A DNA stretch of 64,000 nucleotides from Variovorax sp. RA8 (lineage in GTDB: Bacteria; Pseudomonadota; Gammaproteobacteria; Burkholderiales; Burkholderiaceae_C). Below the pieces are notes generated by a model. That model saw only the letters and a program-made list of their open reading frames with translations. It did not search any database and was not told the DNA's origin. Positions 20,938 to 28,753 of the stretch are shown piece after piece. Position 1 is the stretch's first letter; every line of letters starts with the position of its first letter. The position numbers and the translations under genes are program-made. Location: contig NZ_LR594662.1 in NCBI RefSeq assembly GCF_901827175.1, positions 1,984,001 to 2,048,000 on the forward strand. Direction: 5' to 3'.

Positions 20938-20963
20938 TACTTTGAGTCTACAGACTTTGAGTA
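20938..20963 (-). promoter_or_regulatory. C-box-like operator of the small XRE regulator
   Basis: On the minus strand two 11-bp arms, TACTCAAAGTC and GACTCAAAGTA, are separated by TGTA. Each arm has the ACT-N3-AGT symmetry and the pair has the GACT/AGTC plus TGTR-spacer design of the operators bound by restriction-modification controller proteins. A third partial arm (TACTCAAG) lies just upstream at about 20966-20973. Autoregulation is inferred. Confidence 0.7.
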
Positions 20964-20967
20964 GCAT

Positions 20968-21328
20968 CTTGAGTACACTTCAGATGCTGCTCGTCCGGGC
21001 GGCGCTTATCTCAACCTGACCTGAGGCGTCGTGCCAATCGCGTTGCCACGTCGGATCGCACATGAAGTTCTCCCACATGTCCTGACTCAACACGAAGACA
21101 TGGAGGCCGCGGCTTTGCTGGTGCGGGCCGGTCACGTGGAAGCGAGGATGCAACTCGCCCCGTGTCTCTCGGGCGGCCTTCCTTGCCCGGCTATCGTGGT
21201 CAGCAGCATCACTCTCTCCGGTCGAGCCGTTCTCAATTCATCGGGCTCCGATCGCCCACGGCAGTTGCGCTGACGCCTCGCCGTAAACCTCTCCGCGTCC
21301 GACAACTCCCGTCAAAACAGCGGGATAC
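20968..21328. other. Gap without a convincing gene
   Basis: Between the XRE operator and the next hairpin I see no gene with a credible ribosome site and protein-like composition. A short plus frame at 21031-21273 starts without a Shine-Dalgarno site and resembles no known protein. Promoters for the XRE gene (minus) and the small secreted protein (plus) must lie here. Confidence 0.5.
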
Positions 21329-21354
21329 AAAAAGGGCCCCTTTGCAAGGAGCCC
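21329..21354 (+). promoter_or_regulatory. Leader hairpin covering the Shine-Dalgarno of the next gene
   Basis: GGGCCCCTT-TGC-AAGGAGCCC forms a 9-bp stem (one G-U type pair) preceded by five A residues. The 3' arm contains the AAGGAG ribosome-binding site of the ATG at 21358, so folding would hide it. Read on the opposite strand the same hairpin is followed by TTTTT and would look like an intrinsic terminator. Confidence 0.5.
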
Positions 21355-21357
21355 CAC

Positions 21358-21759
21358 ATGCCTCGACACGCGTTTGCCCTCCATTTCTCGCTCGGCGCAT
21401 TGGCCTGCGCGGCAAGCCTCATCGGCCCCGCCGCTTGGGCGCAGGCGAAGGGTGCCGCTTCGCAGTCAGAACGCGACCGCGCGACCTGCGACGGCGTGCA
21501 GCAGGACCGCGAAGCCTGTCGCCGCGAGGCCGGTGCGGCGAAGCAGGAAGCGCAGCGCGGCGGCCTGGCGCCGGCCGGCCAGGCCGAGCAGAATGCGCTG
21601 GCGCGCTGCCAATTGCTGCAGCCGGCGGCGGATCGCGCCGATTGCGAGGCGCGCGTCAGGGGCGCGGCCACCAGCAGCAGCGGCAGCGTGATGGGCGGCG
21701 GCGTGATCCGCGAGAGCGTCACGCCGGTCCCGGCCGCGCCGCCGTCGCCGGCTCGCTGA
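21358..21759 (+). CDS. Small periplasmic protein, unknown function, 133 aa
   Basis: Start ATG 21358 has AAGGAG seven bases upstream. A signal peptide (LGALACAASLIGPAAWAQA) is followed by an Ala/Gln/Arg-rich mature region with four Cys residues in regular spacing (RATCDGVQQDREACRREAG and LARCQLLQPAADRADCEARV). This suggests two helical hairpins with disulfides. The C terminus is Ser/Gly then Pro-rich (VIRESVTPVPAAPP). I cannot name a family. The next gene starts 44 bp downstream and may be co-transcribed. Confidence 0.75.
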   Translation: MPRHAFALHFSLGALACAASLIGPAAWAQAKGAASQSERDRATCDGVQQDREACRREAGAAKQEAQRGGLAPAGQAEQNALARCQLLQPAADRADCEARVRGAATSSSGSVMGGGVIRESVTPVPAAPPSPAR

Positions 21760-21803
21760 AGTTGCGCTCCCATCGCCGACGAACTTCTTCAAGAAGGCTC
21801 AGC

Positions 21804-22136
21804 ATGAAAATCGAAACCCTGCACACCCATCCTGCCCCGCAACAGGCCGATGCTGACGTGGAGATCTTGCCCATGCCCGTGGCGGGCAACGATATCGGGC
21901 CCGCCCCCGCGCTGGATGATGGCGCGATGCGCGCGGAGACACCATCGAAGCTGCACCGCACCTGGGACAAGGTGCGCGCAACGGTGACGTCCCTGCCCGG
22001 TCGTGCCCGTCAGGCCAAGGCGCAGGGCGCGCGCTACGTGGCGGAGGAGCCGGTCAAGGCCACGATGATGGCGGCGGCCGGCGGTGCTGCGCTGGCCATG
22101 ATCCTGCGAGCCGCGGCCCGCCGCGGCAAGCACTGA
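21804..22136 (+). CDS. Small protein with one C-terminal membrane helix (DUF883/ElaB-like tail)
   Basis: 110 residues from ATG 21804 behind AAGAAGG. The N-terminal half is acidic and Pro-rich. The second half is amphipathic (WDKVRATVTSLPGRARQAKAQGARYVAEEPVKATMMAAAGGAALAMILRAAARR), ending in a short hydrophobic helix and basic tail. The VxEEPVKAxxxAAxGGxALAxxLR pattern resembles the tail of ElaB/YqjD/DUF883 inner-membrane ribosome-binding proteins, but the rest does not match well. It is probably an inner-membrane stress protein. Name withheld. Confidence 0.75.
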   Translation: MKIETLHTHPAPQQADADVEILPMPVAGNDIGPAPALDDGAMRAETPSKLHRTWDKVRATVTSLPGRARQAKAQGARYVAEEPVKATMMAAAGGAALAMILRAAARRGKH

Positions 22137-22239
22137 TCCGCGATACCCCGAGCCTCGAGACCGCCTCGGCATCTGAACCTACGCCAACAAGCGCCGGGCG
22201 CAACTGGCCGCGCCGGTGCCGCGCGGGAACCATGCGCGC

Positions 22240-23265
22240 ATGCCCGACAGCGATGCAATGCCCTTTCCCGACGCGCGAACCAGCCCCGCGGGCGGGGGCA
22301 CCCTCTGGCCCCGCGTCCGCCGCCTGGCCTTGCCCGTGCTGGGCGTCGTGGTGCTCGGGCTGTTGCTGTCCCATGCGCATAAGGTCGACTGGGCCGGCGC
22401 CTGGCAGGCGCTCAGGCGCTATTCGCCCGCGGTGCTGCTGGCCGCGCTGGCACTGTGCACGGCGAGTCATGTGCTGTATGGCTGCTATGACCTGATCGGG
22501 CGGCACCACACGCGGCACGGCCTGCCTCGCTGGCGCAGCTGGGCAATTGCGGTCACCAGCTACGCCTTCAACCTCAATTTGGGCTCGTTGGTGGGCGGCG
22601 TGGCGATGCGCGCACGGCTCTACGCGCGGGCCGGCATCGACGAGACCACGGTGGCTCAGATCGTGGGACTCAGTCTCGCGACCAACTGGCTGGGCTACGG
22701 GCTGGTGGCGGGTTGCGTGTTCGCCGCCGGCGTGGTCGAGCCGCCGGAGCAGTCCCAGCTGGGGGAGGGCGCCTTTCGCGCGCTGGGCGTGCTGATGCTG
22801 CTGCTGGCCGCGGCCTATGTGCTGGCCTGCGCAAAGGCACAGGGCAGGCAGTGGCAGGTGCGCGGGCGCCGGGTCCAGCTGCCCTCGGCGCGGCTGGCCC
22901 TGGTCCAGCTCGGCACGTCGGCGGCGAACTGGGCCTTGATGGGCTCGGCCATGTACCTGCTGCTGGGCGGCAAGGTCTCGTATCCGGTCACGCTGGGGGT
23001 GATGCTGGCAGCCTCGATCGCCGGTGTGGTGACGCCGATCCCGGCCGGCCTCGGTGTGCTGGAAGCGGTGTACCTGGCGCTGCTCTCGGGCTCGGTGCGC
23101 CAGGGCGCGTTGATGGGCGCGTTGCTGGCCTATCGCGCGCTGTACTACCTGGTGCCGCTGGGCGGCGGGCTGGTGCTCTATCTGCTGCTGGAGCGGTACG
23201 CCTGCGCGCATCCACCCGCGCAGGCCGAAGGCACCGCGATGCTCAGCCCACCACCACCTCGCTGA
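22240..23265 (+). CDS. UPF0104 / lysylphosphatidylglycerol-synthase-like integral membrane protein
   Basis: 341 residues if ATG 22240 is used; a GTG at 22216 would add eight. About eight hydrophobic helices are seen, with family-type segments SYAFNLNLGSLVGGVAMRARLYARAGID, LATNWLGYGLVAG and the conserved VVTPIPAGLGVLEAVYLALL near the C terminus. These mark the flippase-like membrane domain found in MprF and in stand-alone UPF0104 proteins such as YbhN. The soluble lysyltransferase domain is absent, so lipid translocation is the likelier role. It ends convergently, overlapping the EthD-like gene by 23 bp. Confidence 0.85.
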   Translation: MPDSDAMPFPDARTSPAGGGTLWPRVRRLALPVLGVVVLGLLLSHAHKVDWAGAWQALRRYSPAVLLAALALCTASHVLYGCYDLIGRHHTRHGLPRWRSWAIAVTSYAFNLNLGSLVGGVAMRARLYARAGIDETTVAQIVGLSLATNWLGYGLVAGCVFAAGVVEPPEQSQLGEGAFRALGVLMLLLAAAYVLACAKAQGRQWQVRGRRVQLPSARLALVQLGTSAANWALMGSAMYLLLGGKVSYPVTLGVMLAASIAGVVTPIPAGLGVLEAVYLALLSGSVRQGALMGALLAYRALYYLVPLGGGLVLYLLLERYACAHPPAQAEGTAMLSPPPPR

Positions 23266-23557
23266 TCTGCATCACCGGCTTGAGGTCCGTGTAGTTCGCA
23301 ACGTCGGCCATGATCGCCTTCACGTGCGGGCCGAAGGCCGCCTGGAAGCTCTCCACGGAATCGCAGTAGATGTGGCACATGCCGATGTAGGGGGCCGGCG
23401 CGCCGGGCGCGCCTCCCGCCAGGCCTTTGTCGATCGTGTAGGACTTGCAGGCGTCGCCCATCTTCTCCTTGAGCATGGGCATGTGCTTGTCGCGGTAGTA
23501 GTCGTGGTCGAACCGGGCGCCTGCGGTGTTGGGGTACATCACGCTGACCTTGATCAT
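23243..23557 (-). CDS. EthD-family dimeric alpha/beta-barrel protein
   Basis: 104 residues; ATG 23555-23557 follows GGAGATAAGCA. MIKVSVMYPNTAGARFDHDYYRDKHMPMLKEKMG is the signature of EthD-type ferredoxin-fold proteins, with the conserved HMPM motif. YIGMCHIYCDSVESFQAAFGPH completes the fold. EthD accompanies ether-degrading P450 systems, but most family members have no assigned reaction. No P450 is present here. Confidence 0.87.
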   Translation of the reverse strand: MIKVSVMYPNTAGARFDHDYYRDKHMPMLKEKMGDACKSYTIDKGLAGGAPGAPAPYIGMCHIYCDSVESFQAAFGPHVKAIMADVANYTDLKPVMQISEVVVG

Positions 23558-23633
23558 TTGCTTATCTCCGTGTTGCAAGGCCCGTGAGCATAGGAGATGG
23601 CGCGGCGCCGAACAAGCGCGGCGGCGTGGAGCC

Positions 23634-24137
23634 TCAGCTTCTCCGCGGACCGATGACATCGGAGATCGACGACGCCACGGCGGCCCATTCCTCGGGCGTC
23701 AGCAGCTGCGCGGTCTGGGAGTGGAGCAGGGTGTCCTCCTGGTCGAGGTGGTCGAGCATCAGGCGGCGGTGCTCCTCCAGCAGGTCCTCGACGGCGGCGG
23801 CGGCCACCGCGTTGCCTGCCCGGGCCTGCGCGACCTTGGCCTTCGCCAGCGAGAGCAGGGCGTCGCAGCGCTCGCGCTGCCGCTCAAGCCGATCGAGAAG
23901 GTCGTCTGCCTCCTCGGACCTGCCGCGCAGGATCTGGACCAGGACGACGCCCTTGGGGCGATGGGTCGCTTCGTCGAAGGCCTGGAGGCGTTCGATCAGG
24001 CGCACGATGGACGACGCCGCGGGCCCGTCTCGCTTCCAGTCGTCGCACTTCAGCGCGCGTGCGAGCAGGCCCAGCAACTCACGCATGCGTGCATGCTCGG
24101 CACGCAAGACGGTCCACGCGCATTCGGCGGCCAACAT
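23634..24137 (-). CDS. Hemerythrin-domain protein
   Basis: 167 residues from ATG 24135-24137 behind AAAGGGGGCG. A four-helix bundle with the hemerythrin HHE pattern is visible: an early His in RAEHARM, mid-helix FDEATH, and HRRLMLDHLDQEDTLLHSQ near the C terminus with the H-E-H ligands. Proteins of this class bind a di-iron centre and sense or store oxygen or NO, or repair iron-sulfur clusters. It is cytoplasmic. It lies upstream of, and in the same direction as, the EthD-like gene. Confidence 0.86.
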   Translation of the reverse strand: MLAAECAWTVLRAEHARMRELLGLLARALKCDDWKRDGPAASSIVRLIERLQAFDEATHRPKGVVLVQILRGRSEEADDLLDRLERQRERCDALLSLAKAKVAQARAGNAVAAAAVEDLLEEHRRLMLDHLDQEDTLLHSQTAQLLTPEEWAAVASSISDVIGPRRS

Positions 24138-24326
24138 GTTCGCCCCCTTTAGAACAGTGCCTCCGGGGAATTGCCCCCGGGAAGTTCCGGCTGTACCCAC
24201 GAAGCCGTTCTACTGCGTTGCGGCCGGTCCCGCAAGGTGGACTTTTCCGCTTTACGCGGGGATGCACGCGGCAGTGTGCTGCAGCTTGTCCTGCAGGTCG
24301 ATGGCAGCTTGCGCGGCCTGTGCGGC

Positions 24327-24809
24327 TCAGCCGCCGCGCCGTTCCCAGAAGCCGCGGTGTGTGGCGACCATCTCGTCGGCCACCTCGGGCACCGGGCCGA
24401 TCACCTCGATCGCCTTCTGGCCGCGTGCGAAGACCTCGCGGCAGGGCAGGGAGAGCGTGGGGTTCTCGGGATGGCTGCCGGTCAGTGCCAGCAGCGCCGT
24501 CTCCTCGGCGCCGTAGACCACGCGGCCGATGTTGGCCCAGTACACGGTGCCGGCACACATGGCGCAGGGCTCGAAGGTGGTGACCAGGGTGCACTGCGCC
24601 AGGTACTGGGCCGGGTAGTTGAGCGCGGCCATGCGCGCCAGCGTGGCCTCGGCGTGCTGCACGGTGTCGATGTTGCCCTGCTCGGCCAGCACTGTTTCGC
24701 CGTCGGGCGCGACCAGCAGCGCACCGAAGGGGTGGCGGCCCATCGTCATCGCCCGCCGCGCGACGTGGTCGGCGCGGCGCAGGGCGCGGATGGCCTGCCG
24801 CCTATTCAT
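24327..24809 (-). CDS. Nucleoside/nucleobase deaminase (CDA superfamily)
   Basis: 160 residues with the zinc-dependent cytidine-deaminase-fold signatures: H52-A-E54 (HAEATLARM) with the catalytic Glu, and PCAMC with zinc ligands C82 and C85. PFGALLVAPDG precedes these, as in guanine deaminases and tRNA-adenosine deaminases. Absence of the TadA-specific context and the operon position suggest a free base substrate rather than tRNA. Its start overlaps the end of the ABC permease gene by 8 bp, so it is the last gene of the importer operon and probably deaminates the imported compound. Confidence 0.9.
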   Translation of the reverse strand: MNRRQAIRALRRADHVARRAMTMGRHPFGALLVAPDGETVLAEQGNIDTVQHAEATLARMAALNYPAQYLAQCTLVTTFEPCAMCAGTVYWANIGRVVYGAEETALLALTGSHPENPTLSLPCREVFARGQKAIEVIGPVPEVADEMVATHRGFWERRGG

Positions 24810-25569
24810 TCTGGGAGCCGCGGTGCGCCCAGGCCGTGGTGTGCTTCTCGATGGCGCTGAAGAGCTCGTACATCAGCATCGCCATCGCGCCCACCACCAT
24901 CAGCCCGGCGAAGGCCAGGCCCATCTGCATGGCCGAGCCGGCCGAGATCAGCAGGTAGCCGATGCCCTCGTTGGCGGCCGTCATCTCGCTCACCGTGGTG
25001 CCGACGAAGGCCAGCGTGATCGCCACCTTGAGCGAGGCGTAGAAGTAGGGCATGGAGCGCGGCAGGCCGATCTTCACCAGCACGTCCCAGCGCTTGGCGC
25101 CCAGCACGCGCAGCACGTCCTCCAGCTCGGGTTCGAGCGTCGCCAGACCGGTGGCGATGTTGACCATGATCGGGAAGAAGCTGATCAGGAAGGCGGTGAG
25201 GATCGCCGGCCCGACGCCGATGCCGAACCACACCACCAGGATCGGCACGAAGGCTGCCTTGGGCAAGGCATTGAAGGCCGTCATGAGCGGGTACATCGCG
25301 GCATAAGCCAGGCGTGAGCTGCCGACCACGAAGCCCAGCAGCACGCCCACCACGATCGCCAGCCCGAAGCCCGCCATCGTGACCCAGAAGGTGCGCCAGG
25401 CATGGCCTGCAATGATCGCCTTGAACTCCCAGAACTGCGTCCAGATCCGCCACGGGCTCGGAAAGATGAACTCCGAGACCCCGAAGGCCGAGCAGATGAT
25501 CTGCCACAGCACGATCACGGCCACCAGCAGCAACCAGGGCGACCAGCGTTCGAGTTGCCTGTTGTTCAT
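24802..25569 (-). CDS. ABC transporter permease (SsuC/TauC/ThiX type)
   Basis: 255 residues, about six membrane helices. It carries the EAA-loop signature of importer permeases (EDVLRVLGAKRWDVLVKIGLPRSMPYFYASLKVAITLAFVGTTVSEM), which contacts the ATPase. The start overlaps the ATPase stop in an ATGA arrangement (25566-25569) and the end overlaps the deaminase start by 8 bp. The operon order is binding protein, ATPase, permease, deaminase. Confidence 0.93.
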   Translation of the reverse strand: MNNRQLERWSPWLLLVAVIVLWQIICSAFGVSEFIFPSPWRIWTQFWEFKAIIAGHAWRTFWVTMAGFGLAIVVGVLLGFVVGSSRLAYAAMYPLMTAFNALPKAAFVPILVVWFGIGVGPAILTAFLISFFPIMVNIATGLATLEPELEDVLRVLGAKRWDVLVKIGLPRSMPYFYASLKVAITLAFVGTTVSEMTAANEGIGYLLISAGSAMQMGLAFAGLMVVGAMAMLMYELFSAIEKHTTAWAHRGSQNE

Positions 25570-26390
25570 GCCGCGACCACCCCAGCCCCGCGAATCGCGC
25601 CGATGTGCCCGCGCAGCTCCAGCACGATGTCGGTGAATTCCTTGGTGTAGGTGAGCTCCAGCTCGCGCGGGCGCGGCAGCTCGATCTCGCGCTTGACCAC
25701 GAAGCGGCCCGGGCTCTTGCTCATCACGTACACCGTGTCCGCCAGGAACACCGACTCGCGCAGGTCGTGCGTGACCAGGATCACGTTGAAGCGCTGCTCG
25801 GTCCAGAGGTCGCGCAGGATGCACCACAGCTCCTCGCGCGTGAAGGCGTCGAGCGCGCCGAAGGGCTCGTCGAGCAGCAGCATCTTGGGCTCGTGGACCA
25901 GCGCGCGGCAGATGCTGGCGCGCTGCTGCATGCCGCCCGAGAGCTGCCAGGGGAACTTGTCCTCGTAGCCGCCCAGGCCCACCTTCTGCAGCAGGCGCCG
26001 GGCGCGCTCCTCGTACTCCTTGCGCTTCGCCTTGAAGTTCGAGCGGTAGGGCTCGACGATTTCCAGCGGCAGCAGCACGTTGTCGACCGTCGTGCGCCAG
26101 GGCAGCAGCGAGGGCGCCTGGAAGGCCATGCCCGAGATCTTGACGGGGCCGGTCACCGGCTGGCCGTCGATCCGGATCTTGCCCATCGAGGGCATCTTCA
26201 GCCCCGTCGTGAGCTTCATGAAGGTGGACTTGCCGCAGCCCGATGGCCCGACGATGGCGATGAACTCGCCGCGCTTGACCTGCAGGTCGATGGCCTCGAC
26301 CGCGAAGTGGTTGGCGCGCAGCAGCTCCTCGTTGTAGGCGAGCCAGACGTCCTGGAAATCGACGAAGGGCGAGGTCTCGGCGACCGCCAT
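25566..26390 (-). CDS. ABC transporter ATP-binding protein
   Basis: 274 residues. Walker A is GPSGCGKST, the Q-loop segment is MAFQAPSLLPWRT, the ABC signature is LSGGMQQR, Walker B is MLLLDEPFGALD and the switch His lies in LVTHDLRES. It belongs to the nitrate/sulfonate/thiamine-precursor importer group (SsuB/ThiZ-like). The ATG at 26388-26390 shares one base with the stop of the binding-protein gene, so the two are translationally coupled. Confidence 0.94.
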   Translation of the reverse strand: MAVAETSPFVDFQDVWLAYNEELLRANHFAVEAIDLQVKRGEFIAIVGPSGCGKSTFMKLTTGLKMPSMGKIRIDGQPVTGPVKISGMAFQAPSLLPWRTTVDNVLLPLEIVEPYRSNFKAKRKEYEERARRLLQKVGLGGYEDKFPWQLSGGMQQRASICRALVHEPKMLLLDEPFGALDAFTREELWCILRDLWTEQRFNVILVTHDLRESVFLADTVYVMSKSPGRFVVKREIELPRPRELELTYTKEFTDIVLELRGHIGAIRGAGVVAA

Positions 26391-27421
26391 TACTTCTTGA
26401 GGATGTTGAGCTCGGCCGCCGGCGGGAGCAGGGCGGCCGTCCACACCGCGTCCGGGCTCACGCGCGTCTTGGTGTTGAACGCGTCCGAGACCTGCGAGGC
26501 CATCAGCGAAAGACGGCCCGCGTTGACCGCGCCGAAGCCCTCGGCGCGTGCGTCGGGGCTGTTGATCACGGTGTCGATGGCCAGTTTGAGCCGGCGCGTT
26601 TCCAGCGCGCTGTCGATGATGCCGTCGCGCTTCTTGACCGACTCGATGGCCACGGCCGGATTGGCGAGCACCTCCTTCGCCCCCTTGGCAAAGGCCGAGA
26701 GGAAGGCCTTGACCGCGGCCGGGTTCTCCTTGATCAGCTTGGGCGAGGCGATGATCACGTTGCCGTAGAGCTTCACGCCGTAGTCGGGGTAGGGCAGCAC
26801 CACGACGTCGGCCGCCTTGGCGCCGCGCGCCTCCAGGTTGAGCAGGGAAGTGAAGGTGAAGCCGGTGATGGCGTCGATGTCGCCGCGGATCAGCATGGTC
26901 TCGCGCAGCGTCGGGTCCATCGCGGTCCAGTTCACCGCGCCGATGTTGTTGGCCTTGGCGAAGATCGGGAAGGCGCGGCGGCCGGCATCGAAGACCGGGG
27001 CGCCCAGCTTCTTGCCCGCCAGGTCCGCGGGCTTGGTGATGCCGCTCTTCTTCAGCGTCATCACCGAAGCCGGCGTGTTGTTGTAGACCATCATCACCGC
27101 GACTGGCTTGTTCGGGCTGTCGGGGTTGTTGGCGTGGAACTCCATCAGCGCCGCGAGGTCGGCGAAGCCCATGTCGTAGGCGCCGGAGGCCACCCGCGTC
27201 ACGGTGCCGCCGGACCCGTTGCCCGCGTCGATGGCGACGTCGAGCCCGGCATCCTTGAAGTAGCCCTTGGCGGCCGGATGCAGGAAGAGGGCGGCCGGGC
27301 CCTCGAAGCGCCAGTCGAGCTGGAACTTGATCGGCACAGGCGCCTGGGCGTGGGCGGTGACGAGGCCGAAGCTGAGCGCCGAGGCGGCAAGAAAGGTGTG
27401 GAGCAGTTGGCGCTTGTTCAT
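26390..27421 (-). CDS. ABC transporter substrate-binding protein, NMT1/THI5 (ThiY/SsuA) type
   Basis: 343 residues with signal peptide (FLAASALSFGLVTAHAQA). KFQLDWRFEGPAALFLHPAAKGYFKDAGLDVAIDAGNGSGGTVTRVASGAYDMGFADLAALMEF is diagnostic of the NMT1/THI5-like clade, which binds pyrimidine precursors, nucleobases, sulfonates or related aromatics. It heads the importer operon. With a CDA-type deaminase at the operon end, an aminated N-heterocycle is a reasonable ligand guess, though not proven. Confidence 0.92.
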   Translation of the reverse strand: MNKRQLLHTFLAASALSFGLVTAHAQAPVPIKFQLDWRFEGPAALFLHPAAKGYFKDAGLDVAIDAGNGSGGTVTRVASGAYDMGFADLAALMEFHANNPDSPNKPVAVMMVYNNTPASVMTLKKSGITKPADLAGKKLGAPVFDAGRRAFPIFAKANNIGAVNWTAMDPTLRETMLIRGDIDAITGFTFTSLLNLEARGAKAADVVVLPYPDYGVKLYGNVIIASPKLIKENPAAVKAFLSAFAKGAKEVLANPAVAIESVKKRDGIIDSALETRRLKLAIDTVINSPDARAEGFGAVNAGRLSLMASQVSDAFNTKTRVSPDAVWTAALLPPAAELNILKK

Positions 27422-27538
27422 GCGGTGTTCGTGAAAGATGAGTGCCCGGCATTCAAGCAAATTCGGTGCCGGCACGCACTTGGTGCGAACCCTTCCGGTT
27501 GAGCCAAGGAAGTGCATGCGGGCCTTGCGCTCCCAATG

Positions 27539-27578
27539 AAGAACGCCCTGCCGCGCGCACCGCGGCGGGGCGTACATT
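27539..27578 (-). terminator. Hairpin terminator, copy A of a repeated element
   Basis: CGCCCTGCCGCG and CGCGGCGGGGCG pair across a 5-base loop. On the minus strand the hairpin is followed by TTCTTCATT and lies about 35 bp after the stop of the gene at 27612. A very similar hairpin is at 29756-29794. Confidence 0.6.
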
Positions 27579-27611
27579 CTGGTGCGAGCCACCAGCCTGA
27601 CCTGGCCTAAT

Positions 27612-27863
27612 CTAGTGAATGACTGCCCAGCCAATCCAACTGGCCATGGCGATCGCAAGCGCAATGTTGCCCATCGCACATAGCCTCTGCCCTTGCGCTT
27701 CGTATCTTCCCGATGCGAGCGACCAGAGCATTCCCGTGGAGAAGATTCGATCGGAGTCCCCAAGCGACTTGTCCTTGAAGTGCGAGGATGCGGCAAGTCC
27801 AAGCGTGCAGTAGGCAAGAGCCGCCAATGTCCCTGCGGCAAATAGCAACCAAGTCGTGTTCAA
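27612..27863 (-). CDS. Small two-helix membrane protein, paralogue of its neighbour
   Basis: 83 residues, TTG start at 27861-27863 with a strong GGAGG site nine bases upstream. Hydrophobic helices at residues 4-25 (WLLFAAGTLAALAYCTLGLA) and 63-82 (GNIALAIAMASWIGWAVIH) flank a polar loop. The C-terminal half matches the neighbouring 81-residue protein (RYEAQGQRLCAMG versus RYDEEGQRICKHG, each followed by a hydrophobic helix with a Trp), so they are tandem paralogues. Small membrane proteins behind an RHS-type gene are often immunity proteins; that role is inferred. Confidence 0.8.
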   Translation of the reverse strand: MNTTWLLFAAGTLAALAYCTLGLAASSHFKDKSLGDSDRIFSTGMLWSLASGRYEAQGQRLCAMGNIALAIAMASWIGWAVIH

Positions 27864-27884
27864 TACTGCGGGCCTCCACCTAGC

Positions 27885-28130
27885 TCAAGCCGCGTATACA
27901 AGAATCCAAAGCAGGATGCTTGCTACTGCGATAGCCAGCCCGTGCTTACAAATGCGCTGCCCTTCCTCGTCGTACCGCTTTAAGTCCAGACACCACCAGA
28001 GTGACCAGCCGACGACCTTGTCCATTTCGTCGGCATCGCGCAGATGCTTGATGGCCGAGATGCCAAGGGCGGCATACCACAAGCCAAGGGCTGCTGCGAG
28101 GCAGCCCAAGATCAGATCAGGCATGTTCAT
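27885..28130 (-). CDS. Small two-helix membrane protein, second paralogue
   Basis: 81 residues from ATG 28128-28130 (a second ATG at 28124 is possible). Helix 1 is LILGCLAAALGLWYAALGISAI and helix 2 is GLAIAVASILLWILVYAA, with a polar middle containing KRYDEEGQRICK. The start is 2 bp after the stop of the RHS-core gene, indicating coupled translation. Together with its paralogue at 27612 it would sit in the inner membrane. Possible immunity partner of the RHS-core protein (inference). Confidence 0.82.
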   Translation of the reverse strand: MNMPDLILGCLAAALGLWYAALGISAIKHLRDADEMDKVVGWSLWWCLDLKRYDEEGQRICKHGLAIAVASILLWILVYAA

Positions 28131-28132
28131 TT

Positions 28133-28753
28133 CTATTGGTCCATAGAACCAGTGTCGAGTGAAGGCGCAAACGGGACGGACACATGAGGTCCGATACGCA
28201 AGCAAAACCGGCCGTCTGCCTTGATGGACGGACCCAAGAATGCGCCACCAAAGCGCTTTGATACCGGAAGCCCAGGTGGCTGGAGTTGGACATTTGAGTT
28301 GCTGGGATTTTTCCGGCAGCTTTCAGGCTCCGGCTTGGGCGGTGGTGGTGGATCGCAGATTTCAATCCCGCCGCCGAAGCTCAATTCAGCGCTGAACTGA
28401 GGGCCAGGATCTTGTGTGCCTCCGCTCACGCATGCTAGGCCCATGCAACCAAATCCAGCTACTGTTGGGCTTGCACGGTATGACTGTCCACCGGGCCTGC
28501 CAACCACACCACTTCCTTGGCCCATCAGCCCGAAGGGGTCCGTGTACAGCAGTGGATTGCCCTCGGCGTAAAGATACCCGTTTGGCCCACCCAGAAGCCC
28601 GATGGGATCGAACTGCGTGTACCTGCCATCAGGCGGCCGGTATTCCCTGAACCCATTCGAATTGAGGCCGCTTTCGACGTCGAAGTACATCGCCCCTGCC
28701 TGCGACGAAAACAGCATGCTTCCCAGCACCACCAGCGCTTTGAACTGCTTCAT
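28133..28753 (-). CDS. Secreted protein with an isolated RHS-repeat core signature and unique C-terminal region
   Basis: 206 residues. Signal peptide FKALVVLGSMLFSSQAGA, then one RHS-associated core module at residues 22-75 (YFDVESGLNSNGFREYRPPDGRYTQFDPIGLLGG, NGYLYAEGNPLLYTDPFGL), which normally closes the RHS cocoon and precedes a toxin tip. The following 125 residues have no similarity I recognise; they contain a Pro-rich linker (DPPPPPKPEPE) and several Cys residues. The thousands of residues of RHS repeats usually upstream are missing. The start overlaps the transglutaminase-like gene (ATGA at 28750) and two small membrane-protein genes follow. It could be a mini RHS effector or a domesticated remnant. 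Confidence 0.85.
   Translation of the reverse strand: MKQFKALVVLGSMLFSSQAGAMYFDVESGLNSNGFREYRPPDGRYTQFDPIGLLGGPNGYLYAEGNPLLYTDPFGLMGQGSGVVGRPGGQSYRASPTVAGFGCMGLACVSGGTQDPGPQFSAELSFGGGIEICDPPPPPKPEPESCRKNPSNSNVQLQPPGLPVSKRFGGAFLGPSIKADGRFCLRIGPHVSVPFAPSLDTGSMDQ

Noticed and set aside
20914..20967. Upstream start (ATG at 20967) for the XRE regulator
   Set aside because: It would place the C-box-like operator inside the coding region and adds 18 residues unlike the family; the ATG at 20913 gives the usual C-protein length.
21031..21273. Plus-strand open frame of 80 codons
   Set aside because: No Shine-Dalgarno, no recognisable fold, and codon positions do not show the expected GC bias.
24145..24190. 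CCGGGG-AATT-GCCCCCGG inverted repeat upstream of the hemerythrin gene as an operator
   Set aside because: The arms are pure GC and such symmetry is common by chance in this composition; no regulator gene adjoins it.
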